From assembly GCA_030430205.1 (NCBI GenBank), contig JAUIGE010000018.1, forward strand, positions 62,001 to 126,000: DNA of 64,000 nucleotides, written 5' to 3'. Source of the DNA: Bacteroidia bacterium. GTDB taxonomy: Bacteria > Bacteroidota > Bacteroidia > J057. Position 1 is the stretch's first letter, and each line of letters opens with the position of its first letter. The translations under genes were made by a program, and so were the position numbers. Under the pieces are notes generated by a model, which saw only the letters and a list, made by a program, of their open reading frames with translations, was not told the DNA's origin and did no database searches. Positions 37,601 to 48,002 of this stretch are shown piece by piece.

Positions 37601-39119
37601 CTTCGATCTCAAAAATGCCAATCCCCATGCTCGCATCAGCGTCAAACTCGTCGCCAAAGCAGGCGTCGGCACCATCGCCGCAGGCGTCGCCAAAGCGCAT
37701 GCTGACCTGATATTGATATCAGGAGGAGCCGGAGGCACGGGCGCTTCGCCCATCAGCTCGATCCGCCATGCGGGTCTGCCCTGGGAGTTGGGCCTCGCGG
37801 AGGCACACCAGACCCTGGTAAAAAACAAACTCAGGAGTCGTGTCAGGCTCCAAACCGATGGGCAGCTTCGCACAGGTAGAGACCTGGCAATAGCAGCCCT
37901 GCTGGGCGCTGAGGAGTTTGGCATTGCCACCGCTGCACTGATCGTGGAGGGTTGTATCCTCATGCGCAAATGCCACCTCAACACCTGCCCCGTGGGCATC
38001 GCAACCCAGGACCAGGAGCTGCGAAAGCGATTTGAAGGAAAAGCCGAGCACCTCGTCAATTTCTTCACCTTCCTCGCAGAGGAGCTGCGGGGGATCATGG
38101 CCCAATTGGGCTTTCGTACGGTCGATGAGATGGTTGGACAAACACAGTTTTTGGCACTCCAGCCTGAATTTTCCCACTGGAAAATAGAGCAGCTCAAACT
38201 CGATCCGATTTTGTACAAAGCGCCAGATCAGGAATCTACAGGCCTTTTTAAGCAAATAGAACAGGATCATGGTCTGGAGCATGTGCTGGATCATCAATTG
38301 ATACAAGCGGCAGCGGAGGTATTGGAAAAGGGGGAAGGCCATCTGGAGGCATTTTTTCGGATAAAAAATACGGACCGGAGCACGGGGGCCATGCTTTCCT
38401 ATGAAATCTCCAAAAGATTTCAGCAAACGGGGCTACAAGCAGGAAGTCTTCATTTCAAATTTCAAGGCTCTGCCGGTCAAAGCTTTGGTGCATTTGGTGC
38501 GCCGGGCATCCGTCTGGAGCTGGAAGGAGAGGCCAATGACTATGTTGGCAAAGGTCTTTCCGGGAGCCAGTTGATCATATATCCGGCACCTACTCCTGGC
38601 TTTGTGCCGCATCAGCATGTGATTTTGGGAAATGTCGCCTTTTATGGCGCTACCTCAGGCGAAGCCTTTTTGTACGGTCGGGCGGGCGAACGCTTTTGCG
38701 TGCGCAATTCGGGGGTCACGGCAGTGGTTGAAGGCGTAGGCGATCACGCCTGTGAGTATATGACCGGGGGGCTGGTCCTGGTCCTGGGCCCCACAGGCCG
38801 CAATTTTGCGGCGGGGATGAGTGGAGGCGTAGCTTATGTCTACGACCCTGAGCAGCAGTTTTCTCAAAAACTGAACCGTGAATTGGTTGATCTCGAAGCC
38901 ATCACTGAGGAGGATCGTGAAAAAATCAGGAGCCTGATCAAAAAACACCATCATTTTACCCAAAGCCAAACCGCTATCCAGATGCTCACGCATTGGGATG
39001 AGGCGGTCTTGTCTTTTGTAAAAGTGATGCCCCGCGAATACAAAGCAGCACTCCTGAAACGAGATCCGCAAAACGCAAAACACAAAACGAATTTTCATGG
39101 GAAAGCCAACGGGATTTAA
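34602..39119 (+). CDS. gltB: Glutamate synthase large subunit
   Basis: Mature Cys motif [48 protein letters not shown]; FMN domain [29 protein letters not shown]. Start set at ATG 34602. Confidence 0.97.
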   Translation: [1505 protein letters not shown]

Positions 39120-40557
39120 AGAATACCAACGGGAAACACCGCCAGTGCGCCCGCCAGCGGAGCGAATCCAGGATTTCAGGGAAATCTACCTGAAATTTGG
39201 CAAACTGAAAACGCGGCAGCAGGCCGCCCGTTGCATGGATTGCGGCATCCCCTTTTGCCACCAGGCTTGCCCCTTGGGCAACGACATTCCCGACTTCAAT
39301 GACGCGATCTATCGCGGAGATTGGGCCTATGCCTACAAGGTATTGGCTTCGACGAACAATTTTCCTGAATTCACAGGTCGCATTTGCCCAGCACCCTGTG
39401 AGGCTTCCTGTGTATTGAACATCAATCAGGACCCGGTTTCGATAGAGTTGATTGAAAAAAAGATCATCGAAGAAGCCTTTCAAAGAGGCCTTGTCAGGCC
39501 TCATCCTCCCAAAAGGCGCAGCGGCAAAAAGATTGCCGTGGTGGGTTCCGGCCCGGCCGGCATGGCCGCCGCCGCACAGCTCAACCAGGCAGGTCACTGG
39601 GTGACTGTCTTTGAGCGTGATGAGCAAATTGGAGGCCTCCTGCGATTGGGTATCCCTGATTTTAAACTCGAAAAACGGATCATTGATCGCCGTATTTCCC
39701 TGATGGAGCAGGAAGGCATTCGCTTCAAAACGGGCGTCAACGTCGGTTTTGACCTAAGCATGGCGGAGTTGGAAAATCAATTTGATGCAGTCCTGCTGTG
39801 CTGCGGCGCGCTTGCGCCCCGGGACCTGCCGATACCCGGCAGGGAGTTGGATGGCGTGGAGTACGCCATGGATTTTTTGACAGATCAAAACCGGCAGATT
39901 GCCGGTTTGGTAGAGAATCTGAATATCCATGCCTATGGCAAAGATGTGATCGTGATCGGCGGCGGCGATACGGGCGCCGACTGTGTCGGCACCGCCAACC
40001 GACAGGGAGCCCTGTCGGTCAGTCAATTGGCCTACCGGGACCAGCCTCCGCTGGAGCGCTCCGAGGACAATCCCTGGCCGGAATGGCCCATGGTCCTGCA
40101 AACGACTTCTTCCCATGAAGAAGGCTGCGAAAGGCAATGGGGCATCCTCACCAAGGCATTTTTGGCGGATGAAAAAGGCCACTTACGGGCCCTGAAAACA
40201 ATAGAAGTGAATTGGGAGCAAAATGAAGCCGGGCAGAGAGGGAAAATGACAGAAATTCCCGGAACAGAAAAAGAAATGCCCTGCCAACTGGCCCTTCTGG
40301 CTGTAGGCTTTTTGCATACCGAACACACCGGTCCGGTAGATCAGCTTGGGCTTGAACTTAGCAGCAGAGGGCATGTAAAATGCACCCAATACCAGACAAG
40401 TCATGAAAAAGTCTTCGCCGCAGGCGATATGCGCAGAGGTCAATCTCTGGTTGTCTGGGCTATACACGAAGGGCGGCAAGCCGCCAGAGCCATAGACACC
40501 TTCCTGACAGGAAGTTCAAAATTGCCATCAAAAAACAGTTCCAAGCTGCAAGCATAA
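39097..40557 (+). CDS. gltD: Glutamate synthase small subunit
   Basis: RCMDCGIPFCHQACPLGNDIPDFND, ICPAPCEASCVLNI, GSGPAGMAAAAQL, GGGDTGADCVGTANRQGA. Overlaps the gltB stop by 23 nt. Confidence 0.97.
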   Translation: MGKPTGFKEYQRETPPVRPPAERIQDFREIYLKFGKLKTRQQAARCMDCGIPFCHQACPLGNDIPDFNDAIYRGDWAYAYKVLASTNNFPEFTGRICPAPCEASCVLNINQDPVSIELIEKKIIEEAFQRGLVRPHPPKRRSGKKIAVVGSGPAGMAAAAQLNQAGHWVTVFERDEQIGGLLRLGIPDFKLEKRIIDRRISLMEQEGIRFKTGVNVGFDLSMAELENQFDAVLLCCGALAPRDLPIPGRELDGVEYAMDFLTDQNRQIAGLVENLNIHAYGKDVIVIGGGDTGADCVGTANRQGALSVSQLAYRDQPPLERSEDNPWPEWPMVLQTTSSHEEGCERQWGILTKAFLADEKGHLRALKTIEVNWEQNEAGQRGKMTEIPGTEKEMPCQLALLAVGFLHTEHTGPVDQLGLELSSRGHVKCTQYQTSHEKVFAAGDMRRGQSLVVWAIHEGRQAARAIDTFLTGSSKLPSKNSSKLQA

Positions 40558-40619
40558 GCATCCTCTAATCTTCTCATTTTCTAATTCTCTAATTCTCTCA
40601 TAATCTTTTATCCCACATC

Positions 40620-42122
40620 ATGAGTGACAAAATTTTTGTATTTGATACCACCCTCCGAGATGGAGAACAGGTGCCAGGGTGTCAGCTCAACATGCATGAA
40701 AAAATCGAGTTGGCTTTAGCACTCGAAAGGCTCGGTGTTGACATCATTGAAGCTGGTTTTCCGATCTCCAGCCCTGGAGATTTTCAGTCTGTTTTGGCTG
40801 TTTCCAAGGCTGTAAAAGAATCAGTTGTTTGTGGCCTGACCCGGGCAGTCAAAAAAGACATTGATTGTGCTGCGGAGGCGCTGCAGCCAGCTCGCAGAAA
40901 ACGCATCCACACAGGCATCGGGGCTTCTGATATGCATATCGAACATAAGTTTCGCTGTAGCCGGGAGGAAATCCTCGAAAGAGCTGCGGACGCCACGAAG
41001 TACGCCCGAAACTATGTAGACGATGTGGAGTTTTACTGCGAAGATGCAGGAAGAGCTGATCATGCGTTTCTGGCTCGCATGGTTGAGACAGTTATTGCAG
41101 CCGGTGCCACTGTTGTCAATATTCCAGATACAACGGGCTACTGTCTTCCTGAGCAATATGCGGCAATCATTAGCTACCTTATGAACAATGTGCCCAATAT
41201 TGATAAGGCCATTTTATCTGTGCACTGTCACAATGACCTGGGGCTGGCTACCGCAAACTCTTTGGCGGGCCTTTACGCAGGAGCAAGACAATTGGAATGC
41301 ACCATCAACGGTATTGGTGAACGCGCAGGGAATACTTCTATGGAAGAAGTTGTCATGGCCATCAGAAGCCATCGTCAGAGCCTGAATCTGCATACAGACA
41401 TTCAAGTCAACCAGATTTATGGCATGAGCAAGATGGTTACCAGATTGATGAAAATGCCTGTTCAACCCAATAAAGCTATAGTAGGCAGAAATGCTTTTGC
41501 CCACTCCTCCGGTATTCATCAGGACGGTTTTCTCAAAAACCGCGAAAACTACGAAATCATCAACCCACATGATGTTGGGATTTCACAATCTCTGATTCTG
41601 CTCACGGCACGCTCGGGCAAGCATGCCCTAAAACATCGCTTGCAAAAGCTTGGATACATGCCTACACAGGAAGAGCTATTAGAAATCTATGACAGGTTTC
41701 TTGTCATGGCTGATGAGCAAAAAGAAATTTTTGATGACGATCTTAGAACCCTCATGGGAGAAGGAGCTGACTCATCAAATCAGGAAAGACAGCTGGAATT
41801 AGAAGAACTGACGGTTGTTTGTGGAAAAGGAAAACCCGCCACAGCCTCTGTTTCCATCAACCATAATGGGAAATCTTTCAAAGCTGAAACCACTGGCAAC
41901 GGACCGGTAGATGCCACCATCAAAGCCATTGATGAAGTAATGAAATATGAAGTGAAATTGGAAGAATATCTGATTCAGGCTATCACTGAAGGCAGCGACG
42001 ATCTGGGCAAAGCCCATATTCAGATCTCCATGGATGGTGCCTACTATTATGGTTTTGGGTCTGATACGGATACCATTCATGCTACTGCTAAGGCTTATTT
42101 GGATGCATTGAGTAAAGTATAA
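40620..42122 (+). CDS. leuA: 2-isopropylmalate synthase
   Basis: [63 protein letters not shown]-terminal regulatory domain. Confidence 0.95.
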   Translation: MSDKIFVFDTTLRDGEQVPGCQLNMHEKIELALALERLGVDIIEAGFPISSPGDFQSVLAVSKAVKESVVCGLTRAVKKDIDCAAEALQPARRKRIHTGIGASDMHIEHKFRCSREEILERAADATKYARNYVDDVEFYCEDAGRADHAFLARMVETVIAAGATVVNIPDTTGYCLPEQYAAIISYLMNNVPNIDKAILSVHCHNDLGLATANSLAGLYAGARQLECTINGIGERAGNTSMEEVVMAIRSHRQSLNLHTDIQVNQIYGMSKMVTRLMKMPVQPNKAIVGRNAFAHSSGIHQDGFLKNRENYEIINPHDVGISQSLILLTARSGKHALKHRLQKLGYMPTQEELLEIYDRFLVMADEQKEIFDDDLRTLMGEGADSSNQERQLELEELTVVCGKGKPATASVSINHNGKSFKAETTGNGPVDATIKAIDEVMKYEVKLEEYLIQAITEGSDDLGKAHIQISMDGAYYYGFGSDTDTIHATAKAYLDALSKV

Positions 42123-42202
42123 GAATAGAGAGGAGAGAACAGAGAATAGAGACAAATCCCGAATGGTCCCTCTTCTCTACTCTCTGCTCTCTCATCTAAA
42201 CT

Positions 42203-43600
42203 ATGAAAAACATATTCGACAAAATCTGGGATGCACACATCGTACAATCCGTCCAGGACGGACCAGATGTATTTTATATAGACCGCCACTTCATTCATGA
42301 AGTGACCAGCCCTCAGGCCTTTACAGGCCTGCGAGAGCGCGGTCTTCCGGTCTTTCGACCGAAGCAAACGATCGCCACCGCGGACCACAATGTCCCTACG
42401 GAGGATCAGGACAAACTCATCAAAGAAGCGCTTTCGCGCCTGCAGGTGGATACGCTGGTAAGCAATTGCAAAGAATTTGGTCTGGAGCTGTATGGGCTGG
42501 GCCATCCTTATCAGGGGATAGTGCATGTCATCGGGCCAGAGCTTGGCATCACACAACCGGGTATGACCATCGTCTGTGGCGACAGCCACACATCGACGCA
42601 TGGTGCCTTTGGCTGTATCGCTTTTGGAATCGGTACCAGTGAAGTGGAGCAGGTACTTGCTACCCAATGCATTTTGCAGCAAAAAGCGCAGAGCATGCGC
42701 ATCACCATTGATGGTGAATTAGGCAAAGGCGTTACCGCCAAAGACCTGATACTGTATGTGATCTCAAAATTGGGAACTGCTGGTGGCACAGGACATGTGG
42801 TGGAATATGCAGGTTCTGCTATTCGGTCATTATCCATGGAAGGTCGCATGACCGTCTGCAATATGAGCATCGAGATGGGTGCCCGGGGGGGGCTGATTGC
42901 CCCGGATCAAACCACCTTTGATTACATCAAAGGGCGTGAATTTGCGCCTCAGGGCGTCGACTGGGAAACCGCCGTGATGAAATGGAAGGAACTTCCTTCT
43001 GATCCCGGTGCCACTTTCGACAAGGAATACCACTTCGATGCAGCAGACATTGAGCCTATGATCACCTATGGTACCAACCCAGGCATGGGATTGGGCATTA
43101 GTCAACGTATCCCTCAAAAAGAGGATCTCGCTTCTGAGCGGGATGGCAGACAGCTGCAAAAGTCATTGGCCTATATGAACCTACAGGCAGGCCAGCCGAT
43201 GTTGGGTCAGCAGATAGATTATGTCTTCATCGGCTCTTGTACCAATTCCCGGATAGAGGATTTGCGGGAAGTAGCTGCCTTTGTGAAAGGCAAGAAGAAA
43301 GCAGATCATGTACAGGTGCTGATCGTTCCGGGCTCTCAACAAGTGAGAGAGCAAAGCCAAAAAGAAGGTCTCGATAAGATTCTCGCAGAAGCAGGCTTCT
43401 TCCTTCGTGAACCCGGCTGTTCAGCCTGTTTGGGCATGAATGAGGACAAAGTTCCTCCGGGGAAGTATTGCGTTTCCACTTCAAATCGCAATTTCGAAGG
43501 GAGACAAGGACCAGGTTCCCGCACCTTTTTGGCGAGTCCGCTTACGGCTGCTGCGGCAGCTGTCGCAGGTAAGATTGTGGATGTAAGGGAATATTTGTAA
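42203..43600 (+). CDS. leuC: 3-isopropylmalate dehydratase large subunit
   Basis: [84 protein letters not shown]. Confidence 0.97.
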   Translation: MKNIFDKIWDAHIVQSVQDGPDVFYIDRHFIHEVTSPQAFTGLRERGLPVFRPKQTIATADHNVPTEDQDKLIKEALSRLQVDTLVSNCKEFGLELYGLGHPYQGIVHVIGPELGITQPGMTIVCGDSHTSTHGAFGCIAFGIGTSEVEQVLATQCILQQKAQSMRITIDGELGKGVTAKDLILYVISKLGTAGGTGHVVEYAGSAIRSLSMEGRMTVCNMSIEMGARGGLIAPDQTTFDYIKGREFAPQGVDWETAVMKWKELPSDPGATFDKEYHFDAADIEPMITYGTNPGMGLGISQRIPQKEDLASERDGRQLQKSLAYMNLQAGQPMLGQQIDYVFIGSCTNSRIEDLREVAAFVKGKKKADHVQVLIVPGSQQVREQSQKEGLDKILAEAGFFLREPGCSACLGMNEDKVPPGKYCVSTSNRNFEGRQGPGSRTFLASPLTAAAAAVAGKIVDVREYL

Positions 43601-43608
43601 AACAAAAT

Positions 43609-44187
43609 ATGACAATGAAAGCATTTACTACTATCCATAGCAGCGCAATTCCGTTGCCGATAGAAAATATAGATACAGATCAAATCATTCCCGCCCGTTT
43701 CCTCAAAGCGACTACGCGCGAAGGTTTTGGTGAAAACCTCTTTTGCGACTGGCGCTATCACAAAGATGGAAGCGAAAAAGCTGATTTTGTGCTGAATGAT
43801 TTGACTTATTCAGGTGAGATTCTGGTTGCAGGAGCCAATTTTGGATGTGGGTCCAGCCGGGAGCATGCTGCCTGGGCGATAGGCGATTATGGCTTCCGGG
43901 TAGTTGTGTCCAGTTTTTTTGCAGATATTTTTAAGAATAATGCCTTGAACAATGGCATCCTGCCGGTTCAGGTTTCTGAGGATTTTTTGCAAAAGCTTTT
44001 TGCCAGCATTCAGCAAAATCCGGGAACGGAGATCACTGTTGATTTAGATAATCAGAAGATCAGTTTTGAAGGAGGGAAAGCCTCTTTTGACATTAATTCT
44101 TATAAGAAGATGTGTCTGCAAAAGGGGTATAGTGACCTGGATTTTTTGTTGAGTTTGAGGGAAAAGATTGGAGCTTTTGAAATGTGA
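43609..44187 (+). CDS. leuD: 3-isopropylmalate dehydratase small subunit
   Basis: [37 protein letters not shown]. Confidence 0.97.
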   Translation: MTMKAFTTIHSSAIPLPIENIDTDQIIPARFLKATTREGFGENLFCDWRYHKDGSEKADFVLNDLTYSGEILVAGANFGCGSSREHAAWAIGDYGFRVVVSSFFADIFKNNALNNGILPVQVSEDFLQKLFASIQQNPGTEITVDLDNQKISFEGGKASFDINSYKKMCLQKGYSDLDFLLSLREKIGAFEM

Positions 44188-44222
44188 GCCTTTGTGCGGT
44201 CAAATCACCAAAATTTAATTTT

Positions 44223-45308
44223 ATGAAAAAATCATTCAATATAGCCGTACTGGCCGGGGACGGAATCGGCCCCGAAGTCATGCAGGAGGCGATCAAGGTG
44301 CTTCACGCTCTTGAAGAAAAAAGCGGCATTGCCTTCCATTTTAATGAGGCCCTGATCGGTGCCGCAGCCATAGACGCCACTGGCGACCCGCTCCCACCAG
44401 CTACGCTTGAGGCATGCCTGGAAGCTGACGCTGTCCTTTTCGGCGCTATTGGCGATCCCAAATACGACAATGCTCCTGACCTCAAGGTCAGGCCGGAGCA
44501 GGGCCTGCTGGGCCTCCGAAAGGCCCTGGGCCTCTATGCCAACCTCCGACCGGTGGTCTGCTACCCGGCACTGGTGCAGGCTTCTCCGCTGCGCGAAGAG
44601 ATCGTCTCCGGTACGGATTTATTGATCATCCGGGAGCTGATCAGCGGTATTTACTTCGGGCAGCCTCGTGGCCGCAGCGAAGATGGCAATACCGCCTTTG
44701 ATAGCTGTGTCTATCATCGGGATGAAATCGAGCGTATCGCTCATCTCGCCTTTGGCTATGCCAAAGGGCGCAGAGGCAAGCTGACGCTTGTCGACAAGGC
44801 CAATGTGCTGGCGACATCGCGGCTGTGGCGCGAGACGGTGACAGCCATGGCACCTTCTTATCCTGAAGTACAGTTTGAAACGCTTTTTGTCGACAATGCA
44901 GCGATGAAACTGATTCAGCAGCCAACGGCTTTTGATGTGGTACTTACGGGAAATTTGTTTGGCGATATCCTCTCTGATGAAGCTTCGGTAATAACCGGCT
45001 CCCTGGGTACCCTGGCTTCTGCTTCTGTAGGCATCGAGACATCGCTTTTTGAACCGGTGCACGGTTCGTATCCGCAGGCGGCCGGTCAAAACCGGGCCAA
45101 TCCTATGGCGATGGTCCTTTCAGCAGCGATGCTGCTGGAGAGCCTGGGCCTAACTGCCGAAGCCGGGCATATACGTCAGGCTGTAGATGCCGCGATCCAG
45201 GCCCAGGTCATGACAGAAGACCTGATGCAGGGCAAGGCAAGTACCACAGAAGTGGGCGATTTCATCGCCCGATACATATCGGAACGGGCGATGACGAGCA
45301 ATTTCTAA
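44223..45308 (+). CDS. leuB: 3-isopropylmalate dehydrogenase
   Basis: IAVLAGDGIGPEVMQEA, VDNAAMKLIQQPTAFDVVLTGNLFGDILSDEASVITGSLG, EPVHGSYPQAAGQNRANPMAM. Start set at ATG 44223. Confidence 0.96.
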   Translation: MKKSFNIAVLAGDGIGPEVMQEAIKVLHALEEKSGIAFHFNEALIGAAAIDATGDPLPPATLEACLEADAVLFGAIGDPKYDNAPDLKVRPEQGLLGLRKALGLYANLRPVVCYPALVQASPLREEIVSGTDLLIIRELISGIYFGQPRGRSEDGNTAFDSCVYHRDEIERIAHLAFGYAKGRRGKLTLVDKANVLATSRLWRETVTAMAPSYPEVQFETLFVDNAAMKLIQQPTAFDVVLTGNLFGDILSDEASVITGSLGTLASASVGIETSLFEPVHGSYPQAAGQNRANPMAMVLSAAMLLESLGLTAEAGHIRQAVDAAIQAQVMTEDLMQGKASTTEVGDFIARYISERAMTSNF

Positions 45309-45394
45309 CAGATTGTTAGTGATTCGCAATAAAGGTTGAAATAATTTCATCAATTATTACTTTTTGATTGATAATTTTAATAATTATATACTTA

Positions 45395-45429
45395 ATTGCA
45401 GTTGTTTTAATAACAACTGCAATTTTTTT
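45395..45429 (+). terminator. Intrinsic terminator after leuB
   Basis: 12-bp stem ATTGCAGTTGTT/AACAACTGCAAT followed by a T run. Confidence 0.92.
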
Positions 45430-45457
45430 GCTATAAAAATCAACAAATCGTCAGAAA

Positions 45458-46822
45458 ATGGATATTCCTATGCTGGTTGGAGATAGTCTTTCCACACTAA
45501 GAGAAATTCAAGAAGCTGTTCTTCACCTACAAGAACTCTCAAACTCTGCAGGTAATCAGGCAGAGCAAGGCATCTTCACAGCGAATAATGAATGGATGAT
45601 GGTTTGTACAGCGCTGGTATTCATCATGCACCTGGGGTTTGCCTGCGTAGAATCGGGCTTCACACAGGCCAAAAACACAGTCAATATTTTATTTAAAAAT
45701 ACCCTGACGCCCGCCATAGGCCTGATCACTTATGCCCTTTTTGGATTTGCTTTGATGTATCCGGGATTTGCTGAGACAGCCTCTGGCTGGTTTGGATTTG
45801 GGGGCTGGGGATTGCATGCCGGTGAGACAGGCACAGGTATCCAATATGCTGATGGCAGGTATACATATTGGTCTGATTTTCTTTTCCAGGCTATGTTTGC
45901 CGCTACTGCTGCAACGATCGTATCGGGTGCGGTAGCTGAGCGTATCAAAATCAGTGCATATCTGATTTTTACTGTCTTTTTGGTGGGTTTTATTTACCCC
46001 CTGATCGGTTCCTGGAAATGGGGCGGTGGGGTACTTGATATGACTGAAAGCTGGACGTTTATTTCAGATGCCGGGCTTTCCTTTTATGATTTTGCAGGAT
46101 CTACGCTCGTCCACTCGGTGGGGGGCTGGGCCGCCCTCGTTGGTATTGCGGTCCTCGGCCCGAGAATCGGCAAATACAAAAATGGCAAAGTCAATGATTT
46201 TCCGGGCTCATCTGTTCCTTTGTCCACGATAGGGGTATTTCTGCTTTGGTTGGGTTGGTTTGGGTTCAATGGCGGTTCTGTCCTCTCGGCTGATCCGGCA
46301 GCGACTTCGCTGGTGCTGGTCACAACATGCCTTTCAGCGGCGGCTGGCGCTTTGGCAGGTGTCACGACAGGCAGCCTGATGTTTAACCGCCTTGACCTCG
46401 GTATGGCTCTCAATGGTATCCTGGCGGGCCTGGTAGGCATCACTGCCGGCGCAGACCAGATGAGCTATATGGATGCAATCCTGATTGGCCTTATTTCAGG
46501 TGTACTGGTGGTCTTGTCGGCTGTTTTGCTTGACAAACTCAAGTTGGACGATTGTGTAGGGGCGGTTTCAGTACACCTTACATGCGGGATTTTTGGAACG
46601 CTGGCTGTAGGGATTTTTGGTGCGATGGCAAGCTGGGATCAGTTTCTGATCCAGTTGATAAGCGTACTTACGATTGGCGGAACTACTGTGGTCGCTTCAT
46701 TTGTCGCATTGTATGCGCTGAAGTACACCATAGGCCTGCGGGTCACGCCTGAACATGAAGAAAACGGCATGGATAGCCATGAGCACGGCATCCGTGGATA
46801 TACCATTGTTTATGACAGTTAG
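45458..46822 (+). CDS. amt: Ammonium transporter
   Basis: ACVESGFTQAKNTVNILFKN, SGAVAERIKISAYL, DFAGSTLVHSVGGWAALVG, LTCGIFGTLAVGIFG. Confidence 0.95.
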   Translation: MDIPMLVGDSLSTLREIQEAVLHLQELSNSAGNQAEQGIFTANNEWMMVCTALVFIMHLGFACVESGFTQAKNTVNILFKNTLTPAIGLITYALFGFALMYPGFAETASGWFGFGGWGLHAGETGTGIQYADGRYTYWSDFLFQAMFAATAATIVSGAVAERIKISAYLIFTVFLVGFIYPLIGSWKWGGGVLDMTESWTFISDAGLSFYDFAGSTLVHSVGGWAALVGIAVLGPRIGKYKNGKVNDFPGSSVPLSTIGVFLLWLGWFGFNGGSVLSADPAATSLVLVTTCLSAAAGALAGVTTGSLMFNRLDLGMALNGILAGLVGITAGADQMSYMDAILIGLISGVLVVLSAVLLDKLKLDDCVGAVSVHLTCGIFGTLAVGIFGAMASWDQFLIQLISVLTIGGTTVVASFVALYALKYTIGLRVTPEHEENGMDSHEHGIRGYTIVYDS

Positions 46823-47123
46823 GGCCATCTGGCTCCTATATACCTGCTGAAAACCCAAAACAGCACTCCTCCTTTCAAATAAAATCGTTCTTTTTTCCAG
46901 GGATAAAAGAGAGGCTAAGCAATATGCTTGGTCTCTTTTTTAGCTTATATAGGGTATTATTACCCGATTATTGTCAATTTTGCAAAAAAAATTACCTCCC
47001 CCTAAAAAAATTGTCGCATTTTCAGCAAATCGGATTTCCCCAATCCCACTATATTTTTCTAAACAATCCCTTGCTTGCGTCGTTGAAAGAGGGCTTATTG
47101 ATGAACAATACTTTTAAATAAAT

Positions 47124-47867
47124 ATGAAATCAAACGAAAAACCCTGGCCATTAAACCCCAATAACGGCAATAGCGCCAATGGAGTGAATGGCCTACACCT
47201 TTCGTCTCATGCCAGTGATCATGTCCATGATGAGATCGGAGATGATCATATTTCTACTTCTGTAGATACCCCCCTTCGTCCGGATGCATTTGAGTTAGAT
47301 GATAAAACGAAGATATCCCTTATTGCAGATCATTTTGAGCAGATTATGCATATTTTGGGCTTGGATTTGACAGATGATAGCCTGCAAGGCACACCTCGTC
47401 GCGTAGCGAAGATGTATGTAAAGGAAATCTTCAGTGGGCTGAATCCTGAAAATAAACCCGATGTAAAAACCTTCGCTAATCATTACAACTACAAAGAAAT
47501 GTTGGTGGAGAAGGACATTACCTTCTACTCTCAATGTGAGCACCATTTTGTGCCCATCATAGGCAAAGCCCATGTGGCTTATATTTCGAGTGGGAGAGTC
47601 GTTGGCCTCTCCAAACTCAATCGCATCGTGCAATATTATGCACGGCGCCCGCAGGTACAGGAGAGGATGACCCGACAGATAGCCGAGGAGTTGAAGAAGA
47701 GTTTGAAAACAGAAGATGTGGCTGTTATCCTTGCTGCAGACCATCTTTGTGTAGCATCCAGAGGGGTGCAGGACACGGGGAGCAGGACTATCACAGCAGA
47801 CTACTGTGGCCGTTTTGAATCCAACCCCAAGATGAAAGAAGAATTTTTGAAATATCTGGAACTTTAA
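47124..47867 (+). CDS. folE: GTP cyclohydrolase I
   Basis: GTPRRVAKMYVKEIFSGL, DITFYSQCEHHFVPIIGKAHVAYI, VVGLSKLNRIVQYYARRPQVQERMT, HLCVASRGVQDTGSRTIT. Confidence 0.96.
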   Translation: MKSNEKPWPLNPNNGNSANGVNGLHLSSHASDHVHDEIGDDHISTSVDTPLRPDAFELDDKTKISLIADHFEQIMHILGLDLTDDSLQGTPRRVAKMYVKEIFSGLNPENKPDVKTFANHYNYKEMLVEKDITFYSQCEHHFVPIIGKAHVAYISSGRVVGLSKLNRIVQYYARRPQVQERMTRQIAEELKKSLKTEDVAVILAADHLCVASRGVQDTGSRTITADYCGRFESNPKMKEEFLKYLEL

Positions 47868-47882
47868 TCGTTCCATTTCTCT

Positions 47883-47922
47883 AAAAAAACACCGGAGGCG
47901 TACTTGTCTTCGGTGTTTTTTT
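47883..47922 (+). terminator. Intrinsic terminator after folE
   Basis: AACACCGGA...TTCGGTGTT stem followed by a T run. Confidence 0.75.
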
Positions 47923-48002
47923 ATATTTATACTAAAGATCGAAAATTTTTTCTTTGTCTGACTAAGCTGAAAGCTTATATTGCCGTAGATAGTTTGTTCA
48001 TT

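Noticed and set aside
36495-37700. 401-aa minus-strand ORF inside gltB
   Set aside because: Antisense shadow of a strongly supported gltB coding region; no recognisable domain.
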